The notes under the pieces were generated by a model. The model had not been told where the DNA came from, did not search any database, and worked only from the letters and a program-made list of their open reading frames with translations. From NCBI RefSeq assembly GCF_009832745.1, contig NZ_VRMJ01000025.1, forward strand, positions 1 to 64,000: 64,000 nucleotides of DNA. Reading direction: 5' to 3'. A program made the translations under genes and the position numbers. Below, in pieces: positions 59,361-64,000 of the stretch (the first letter of the stretch is position 1; every line of letters begins with the position of its first letter). The DNA comes from Polaribacter septentrionalilitoris (GTDB lineage Bacteria > Bacteroidota > Bacteroidia > Flavobacteriales > Flavobacteriaceae).

Positions 59361-60026
59361 ATGAAGAAATATATATCTGAATTTATAGGCACATTTTCAA
59401 TGATTTTTTGTGGAACAGGTGCCATGACAGTTAATGAAATCACTAGTGGTGATGTTACTCATGTTGGAATTGCAATAACTTGGGGTTTGATTGTAATGGC
59501 GATGATTTATGCTTTTGGAGAAACCTCTGGAGCGCATTTTAATCCTGCTGTAACTATTGCTTTCGCTTATGCTAAAAAGTTTGCTTGGAAAGAAGTTCCT
59601 AAGTACATTATAGCACAAGTTTTAGGTGCGTTTACAGCAAGTTTTATTTTGTTGTTTTTATTTCCAACAAGTGAGTTTTTGGGTTCAACAATTCCATCTG
59701 TTGATGTTGGACGTGCATTTGTTCTAGAATTATTATTGACATTTTTTCTGATGGTGGTTATCATTAATGTCTCTACAGGAAGTAAAGAAATTGGAATTAT
59801 AGCAGGAATTGCAGTTGGAGCAGTTGTATTATTGGAAGCTATGTTTGCAGGCCCAATTACAAATGCTTCTATGAATCCTGCACGTTCTTTGGCTCCGAAT
59901 ATAGTTTCTGGAAATATTCAAGGGTTATGGTTGTACATACTTGCACCAATTCTGGGAGCACTATTGGCAGTAGTTTCTTGCAAGTTGGTAAAAGACGATA
60001 ATTGTTGTGATACTATTAATTGCTAA
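59361..60026 (+). CDS. NIP/AqpN-type aquaporin (MIP family)
   Basis: The 221-residue channel has two half-helix motifs, SGAHFNPAVTIAFA (NPA at 61-63) and ITNASMNPARS (NPA at 172-174), and six spans. The blocks FAWKEVPKYIIAQVLGAF and MFAGPITNASMNPARSLAP closely resemble the plant NIP consensus and its bacterial AqpN relatives rather than AqpZ or GlpF. Such channels pass uncharged solutes such as boric acid, silicic acid or arsenite. The C-terminus (CKLVKDDNCCDTINC) is cysteine-rich, which is unusual. Co-transcribed with the next gene after three bases. Confidence 0.9.
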   Translation: MKKYISEFIGTFSMIFCGTGAMTVNEITSGDVTHVGIAITWGLIVMAMIYAFGETSGAHFNPAVTIAFAYAKKFAWKEVPKYIIAQVLGAFTASFILLFLFPTSEFLGSTIPSVDVGRAFVLELLLTFFLMVVIINVSTGSKEIGIIAGIAVGAVVLLEAMFAGPITNASMNPARSLAPNIVSGNIQGLWLYILAPILGALLAVVSCKLVKDDNCCDTINC

Positions 60027-60029
60027 GAA

Positions 60030-60794
60030 ATGAATAAGGTTAGTATTTTAGGTTGTGGATGGTTAGGAAAGCCTCTAGCGCTATCATTTTTAGAAGACGG
60101 TTTTTCTGTAAAAGGATCTACAACTACTGAAGATAAAATTTCAGTTTTAGAATCGTTAGCTATTGAGCCATATTTGGTTGATATTTCTGATTTTGAAGAA
60201 TATGATTTGTTTTTAGAATCTGATATTTTAGTCATTGCAATTACTTCTAAAGATGTTGATGGTTTTGAGAGCTTGATAGCTCAAATTCAAGAGTCATCCA
60301 TTCAAAAAGTGATATTTATTAGTTCAACTTCTGTGTATCCTAGAATTAATAAAGTGATGACAGAAGAAGATGAAGTTGTACCAAATCATCCTTTAGTAGC
60401 TATAGAAAATTTATTTAAAGAAAATACTTTTTTTGAAACAACAATCATTCGTTTTGCAGGTTTATTTGGCGGAGAAAGGCATCCTGCAAATTGGTTTAAA
60501 AACGGAAAACCTATTCCGCAACCCAATGGTTTTGTAAACATGATTCATCAAGAAGATTGTATCGAAATTATTCACGAAATTATCAATCAGAATTGTTGGA
60601 ATCAAACGTTTAATGCCTGTGCTAACCATCACCCAACAAGAAGGGATTTCTACATAAATGCTCGAGAAAGCAAAGGTTTTGAAGCCCCTATTTTTAAAAA
60701 CGAAGAAGTATATCAATGGAAAATTATTTCTTCAGAGAAAGTTCAAAGCTTTTTAGGATATGTTTTTACTCATAATGATTTGTTGAGGATATAG
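60030..60794 (+). CDS. NAD(P)-binding epimerase/dehydratase-like protein
   Basis: The 254-residue Rossmann protein opens with VSILGCGWLGKPLALSFLEDGF, a GxGxxG-type loop. It has IFISSTSVYPRINKVMTEED, the atypical SDR catalytic strand (SSTSVY), and RFAGLFGGERHP, as in the YeeZ-like extended or atypical SDR group. The substrate is unknown. It lies three bases downstream of the aquaporin gene. The 23 bp to the convergent gldG hold only a weak AGAAAT/ATTTCT hairpin. Confidence 0.85.
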   Translation: MNKVSILGCGWLGKPLALSFLEDGFSVKGSTTTEDKISVLESLAIEPYLVDISDFEEYDLFLESDILVIAITSKDVDGFESLIAQIQESSIQKVIFISSTSVYPRINKVMTEEDEVVPNHPLVAIENLFKENTFFETTIIRFAGLFGGERHPANWFKNGKPIPQPNGFVNMIHQEDCIEIIHEIINQNCWNQTFNACANHHPTRRDFYINARESKGFEAPIFKNEEVYQWKIISSEKVQSFLGYVFTHNDLLRI

Positions 60795-60817
60795 AAATAT
60801 TATTACATTTCTAAAAA

Positions 60818-62458
60818 CTAACGATACTTTCGTTTTCTTAAATAATTAAAAAGAAAACCAAAACCAATCAATAAAATTAGGGGTAAAACTAAGTTTAAGA
60901 ATTGCCAAAATCGACGTTCTTGAAATGCTTTTTGTTTGTCTAGCATTCTAATTTGAAGTGTTTTGTTTCTAAGATTAATCAGTCCAGAATCATCTAATAA
61001 ATAATCAACAGTATTCAGTAAAAAATCTTTGTTTCCAAAAGATTGATTCGTCCATTTGTCTCTAGATAAATCATAAGGTTTTCCTTTAAGAATTTGATTT
61101 TTCCCAACATCACCATCAGCAATAATCACCATTTTGTTATTGTTTGCTTGTGCTTTAAAAAGTGAAGATTCAAAAGGTTTTATACGGTTTTTATATGCCG
61201 AGTTGAAATCACCTTCAAGTAAAACAGCAAAGAGTTGATTTCCACTTTTGTAATCAGTCTCAATAACTTCTTCTGCGATAGATTGTAACTCTATAAAAGT
61301 TGGTGTTCCTACTTTTTGTGTTAATAAAGAACTTACTAAAAGCGGTGTTTTTTTGATGTTGTTTTTTAGTGTGTCTAGTTGATTAGCAAACTGCAAACGC
61401 ACAGGTGAAACATTTTTTGTGATTGGGTGATTTGGGTTTCCGCCAACCAAAGGATGAAAAAACCAATCTAAATTTTGAAACTGTGTTTGATTACCTACTT
61501 TACCTGTTGCTAACGGAATTTGAGCAGAATACAAATCTTTAATTAAAGTAGTATTGATGCGAACTCCATAAGTAAATAATAAATCTGTGAGGTTTAAATC
61601 TCTGGGATAAGCCAGCATTTTTCCGCCTGTAAACAAACTGTCTTGATCTGCTTGAACGTTGTCAATCATCCACAATGTTTTTCCTCCATTGGTAATAAAT
61701 TGATCTAGTGTAAATTTCTCAACTTCCGTAAATTTTTGAGTAGGTTTTGCAATAATTGCCAAATCTAATCCTGTTAAATCTTGTAAAGTTTGCTTCGGAT
61801 TTGAAGCAACAGAATCTAATGTAAACTTTGCCAATCTGTATTTTTTGGCAACTTCACTTAAAAAACTATACTGATAAATGTCTTGTAGTTCACCATTTCC
61901 AGTAATTATAGCAACACTTTTTTGTTTCTTTTGAGTGATGGAGTTTATAGCGTTAGAAAAACTATATTCTAAATTTTCAATAGCTTTTTGCAACTGCTCC
62001 TCTTGAGAAGCGACAATTGCATTGGGTAATAAAGAAACAATAGTAGATTTTTTACCATAAGTTATTTCTGCCCAAGGAAAAATAATGGCTTCAGAAAGCT
62101 TTCCTTCTTCTTCAACTGTAAGCTGACTTGGCATCATTCCGCGTTTTATCAAATCTTCACGTTGATTATCAGGAACTTCAAAATTGATGTTGATATTTGA
62201 ATTTTCTGCGGCCAATTCTTCTAAATATTGACGCGTTTCTAACTGTAGTCTTTTAAATTCTGATGGAAAATCACCTTCTAAATACACTGTTATAAAAAGC
62301 GTATTGTTAATGTTGTCAACAATATCTTTAGTTGTTTCAGAAAGTGTGTAGCGTTGATCTGCGGTTAAATCAAAACGTTTGTAAAATGATTCGCTGATAA
62401 AATGAATCACAATCAAACCAATGATTAAAAAAACAATATTCTTAATTTGTTTATTCAT
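60818..62458 (-). CDS. gldG: Gliding-motility ABC transporter auxiliary protein GldG
   Basis: The 546-residue protein has an N-terminal membrane anchor (residues 8-22), a long extracytoplasmic ABC_transp_aux-type domain (the FITVYLEGDFPSEFKRLQLETR start) and a C-terminal membrane span (about 522-538). These match GldG, which with GldA and GldF forms an ABC transporter required for gliding in Flavobacterium. It overlaps gldF by 8 nt. gldA is not in the window. Given the porQ/T9SS genes elsewhere, the organism probably glides or retains the machinery, which is inference. Confidence 0.92.
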   Translation of the reverse strand: MNKQIKNIVFLIIGLIVIHFISESFYKRFDLTADQRYTLSETTKDIVDNINNTLFITVYLEGDFPSEFKRLQLETRQYLEELAAENSNININFEVPDNQREDLIKRGMMPSQLTVEEEGKLSEAIIFPWAEITYGKKSTIVSLLPNAIVASQEEQLQKAIENLEYSFSNAINSITQKKQKSVAIITGNGELQDIYQYSFLSEVAKKYRLAKFTLDSVASNPKQTLQDLTGLDLAIIAKPTQKFTEVEKFTLDQFITNGGKTLWMIDNVQADQDSLFTGGKMLAYPRDLNLTDLLFTYGVRINTTLIKDLYSAQIPLATGKVGNQTQFQNLDWFFHPLVGGNPNHPITKNVSPVRLQFANQLDTLKNNIKKTPLLVSSLLTQKVGTPTFIELQSIAEEVIETDYKSGNQLFAVLLEGDFNSAYKNRIKPFESSLFKAQANNNKMVIIADGDVGKNQILKGKPYDLSRDKWTNQSFGNKDFLLNTVDYLLDDSGLINLRNKTLQIRMLDKQKAFQERRFWQFLNLVLPLILLIGFGFLFNYLRKRKYR

Positions 62459-63167
62459 TCTCTAAACGCATTTTAGTGATGAATAAAAAAAGTACAGTTG
62501 CGCTTACAAAATAAATGATGTCTCTCGTATCAATAACGCCTCTAGAAATGCTCTTGAAATGTTCATTGATTCCGATTTTTTGAATGCTTAAATCATTACC
62601 TGATGAATTGGAAATCGCATCAAATCCATAAAACAAAAAGAAAGTAATAAACACACTTAAAATAAAAGCAACAATCTGATTTTTTGATAAAGTAGAGGTA
62701 AATAAACCAATTGCAGTATATGTTGATGCTAAGAATAATAAGCCCATATAAGAACCAATTGTACTTCCAAAATCAAGATTGCCTATTGGATTTCCTAAAC
62801 TGTAAACTGTATAAACATAACTTAATGTTGGGGTTAAAGCTACAATTACTAAAAGTAGAGAAGCCCAAAACTTTCCCATAACAATTTGCCAATCAGAAAT
62901 AGGTTTTGTTTTTAAAAGTTCTATAGTTCCGCTGTTATATTCATCAGCAAAACTTTTCATAGTGATGGCAGGAATTAAAAATAAAAATAGCCAAGGTGCT
63001 AAAAAGAAAAACGGATTCAAATCTGTAAAACCAGCATTTAAAATATTAAAATCATCTTTAAAAACCCATAGAAATAGTCCGTTAATCATCAAGAAAACCG
63101 CAATAACCAAGTAGGCAATTGGACTTGCAAAAAACGAGTTGAATTCTTTTTTTAGGATTGGATACAT
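62451..63167 (-). CDS. gldF: Gliding-motility ABC transporter permease GldF
   Basis: The 238-residue membrane protein, with six spans, begins YPILKKEFNSFFASPIAYLVIA and has SFADEYNSGTIELLKTKPISDWQIVMGKF, the ABC2-type permease signature of GldF. It overlaps gldG by 8 nt, and a monooxygenase-like gene lies 28 bp upstream. Together with GldG and the ATPase GldA (encoded elsewhere) it forms the gliding-associated transporter. Confidence 0.94.
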   Translation of the reverse strand: MYPILKKEFNSFFASPIAYLVIAVFLMINGLFLWVFKDDFNILNAGFTDLNPFFFLAPWLFLFLIPAITMKSFADEYNSGTIELLKTKPISDWQIVMGKFWASLLLVIVALTPTLSYVYTVYSLGNPIGNLDFGSTIGSYMGLLFLASTYTAIGLFTSTLSKNQIVAFILSVFITFFLFYGFDAISNSSGNDLSIQKIGINEHFKSISRGVIDTRDIIYFVSATVLFLFITKMRLENE

Positions 63168-63195
63168 TTATCTTTCTAACTTCTAATTACTAACT

Positions 63196-63492
63196 TTATT
63201 GTAAACTCACTTTCTTATCAACACTCCAAGCCAATGGTTTATCATTAAAATACATTTTGGTTTGTTTCCAAGTTGCTGCAAACAATTCAGAATTTCTGTA
63301 GTTTTCTAAATCTTGTTCAGTTTTCCAATAAGAATACGTGAAAAATATTTCTGTATTGTTTTTATCTTGATACAATTCTAGCAACTCACAGCCATTAGAA
63401 GCTCTTATCAATGTTTTTTTCTCTTCGAACATCGCTAAAAATTTGTCAATGTGTTTTTTATGAAAACTCATTTTTACAATTCGTACAAACAT
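63196..63492 (-). CDS. Antibiotic biosynthesis monooxygenase (ABM)-fold protein
   Basis: The 98-residue ferredoxin-like fold has VRIVKMSFHKKHIDKFLAMFEEKKTLIRASNGCELLELYQD and FFTYSYWKTEQDLENYR, as in the ABM/quinol-monooxygenase (YgiN-like) family. It stands between the SAM hydroxide adenosyltransferase (5 bp) and gldF (28 bp) in one operon, a common Bacteroidota order. Role unknown. Confidence 0.85.
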   Translation of the reverse strand: MFVRIVKMSFHKKHIDKFLAMFEEKKTLIRASNGCELLELYQDKNNTEIFFTYSYWKTEQDLENYRNSELFAATWKQTKMYFNDKPLAWSVDKKVSLQ

Positions 63493-63497
63493 AGGTT

Positions 63498-64000
63498 TTA
63501 ACTTAAAGGAGTAAAATCAGGTTTTGAGTCACTGTAGAATTCAATAGTAATGGCATCTCTATAGTTTAAGCCTAATAAAGTAGAAGCACCACCAACTGTT
63601 CCTAAATTGCTTCTGTAAATTGCAATTTCTAAAAACCCTGCTGAATTAAAAATAGCCAATTTACTACCATCATATTGAATACTGTCATGTGCACTGTCGC
63701 CAGTAACTTCATTATATTTTGTAAATATTTTTGTAAAAGAATAACGTCTAGCAGTGGCTTTAAAACGACGACCTTTACCAACGTCTTGAAACATTTTTTT
63801 ACTAATATTTGTAATTACATTTCCATAATTATCAATATAAACAACTCCTCCAACAATTTGATTTTGAACTTGATTTACTTTTGGCTGGATTTCAATGAGC
63901 TTTTTAAACTCTTGAATTTCTTTTCCAATCACAGTTAAATTTCCACCTCTAGCAATAAAACATGCTACCTGTACAAAAACATCTAACACAGGAAAACTAC
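63498..64000 (-). CDS. SAM hydroxide adenosyltransferase (DUF62 family), cut by the window edge
   Basis: Only the C-terminal part (about 167 residues) is visible. The frame remains open to the window edge, so the true start is beyond 64000. FVQVACFIARGG, VVYIDNYGNVITNISK (the conserved ND/FGN-type segment), IFNSAGFLEIAIYRSN and ASTLLGLNYRDAI match the DUF62 chlorinase/fluorinase-like family. Its members hydrolyse SAM to adenosine and methionine or act on halide. It leads the ABM-gldF-gldG operon. Confidence 0.85.
   Translation of the reverse strand, partial: SFPVLDVFVQVACFIARGGNLTVIGKEIQEFKKLIEIQPKVNQVQNQIVGGVVYIDNYGNVITNISKKMFQDVGKGRRFKATARRYSFTKIFTKYNEVTGDSAHDSIQYDGSKLAIFNSAGFLEIAIYRSNLGTVGGASTLLGLNYRDAITIEFYSDSKPDFTPLS

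Noticed and set aside
1..64000. Phage, integrative element, insertion sequence, toxin-antitoxin or defence island
   Set aside because: No transposase, integrase, phage structural, restriction-modification or toxin gene was recognised, and gene content is conserved flavobacterial core and near-core.

Overview
The window is about 64 kb of AT-rich chromosome from a member of the Bacteroidota, almost certainly the family Flavobacteriaceae (a Polaribacter- or Tenacibaculum-like marine bacterium). The evidence is a type IX secretion gene (porQ), gliding genes gldF and gldG, a T9SS-sorted surface protein, promoters of the Bacteroidota type (TAnnTTTG at -7, TTTG or TTG at -33), few Shine-Dalgarno sequences, and family-typical gene orders such as porQ-cmk, recQ-fmt and rsmD-DUF3822. 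No phage, insertion sequence, integron or CRISPR array was seen. The region reads as ordinary chromosome.

Layout. 1-130: the 3' end of a 5S rRNA gene and its terminator, so an rRNA operon lies to the left. 0.2-8.7 kb: porQ-cmk, an exported RidA with queE, rpsA, an unusual potassium-channel-like protein, and glmM. 8.7-17.5 kb: two tandem LpxL-type acyltransferases, a rhomboid protease, tRNA-Gly and tRNA-Met, a PLP aminotransferase, YqgE, HU, and an ATPase-recQ-fmt operon. 17.6-22.7 kb: DUF493 followed by an envelope-folding operon (two double-parvulin isomerases, a SurA-N-like lipoprotein, a MoxR ATPase). 22.7-32 kb: rsmD cluster, RecD-like helicase, LpxR-like lipid A deacylase, tandem PPK2 kinases, a low-molecular-weight phosphatase, Smr protein and cysteine desulfurase. 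31.9-37.6 kb: a large T9SS surface protein with a 47-residue proline-rich membrane peptide, a small lipoprotein and a beta-barrel. 37.6-51.7 kb: FdhF/YdeP-type molybdoenzyme with FdhD, THUMP-like methyltransferase, AI-2E transporter, a duplicated-domain protein, RluA, tricorn protease, and dnaN. 51.9-57.4 kb: a PIG-L deacetylase / 35-residue membrane peptide / Na+ symporter / Gfo-Idh-MocA unit. 57.4-64 kb: a Crp/Fnr regulator with a well-placed target site, DUF2911, a NIP-type aquaporin, gldG-gldF and a truncated SAM hydroxide adenosyltransferase.

Genes that work together include the surface and gliding set (porQ, the T9SS cargo, gldFG), outer-membrane lipid handling (two acyltransferases and LpxR), periplasmic folding (the parvulin operon) and translation/RNA maturation (rpsA, queE, fmt, rsmD, RluA, tRNAs, Smr).

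The most interesting signals are not single known genes. Four promoters end so close to the ATG that the transcripts should be leaderless or nearly so. Five convergent gene pairs each overlap by exactly 4 nt with no terminator at the junction. A GTGAC-N4-GTCAC box sits at about -40.5 of a promoter beside the Crp/Fnr gene. Two very short membrane proteins (47 and 35 residues) sit next to a T9SS cargo and a sodium symporter. All functional calls rest on reading the sequence and on family knowledge; no database search was run.
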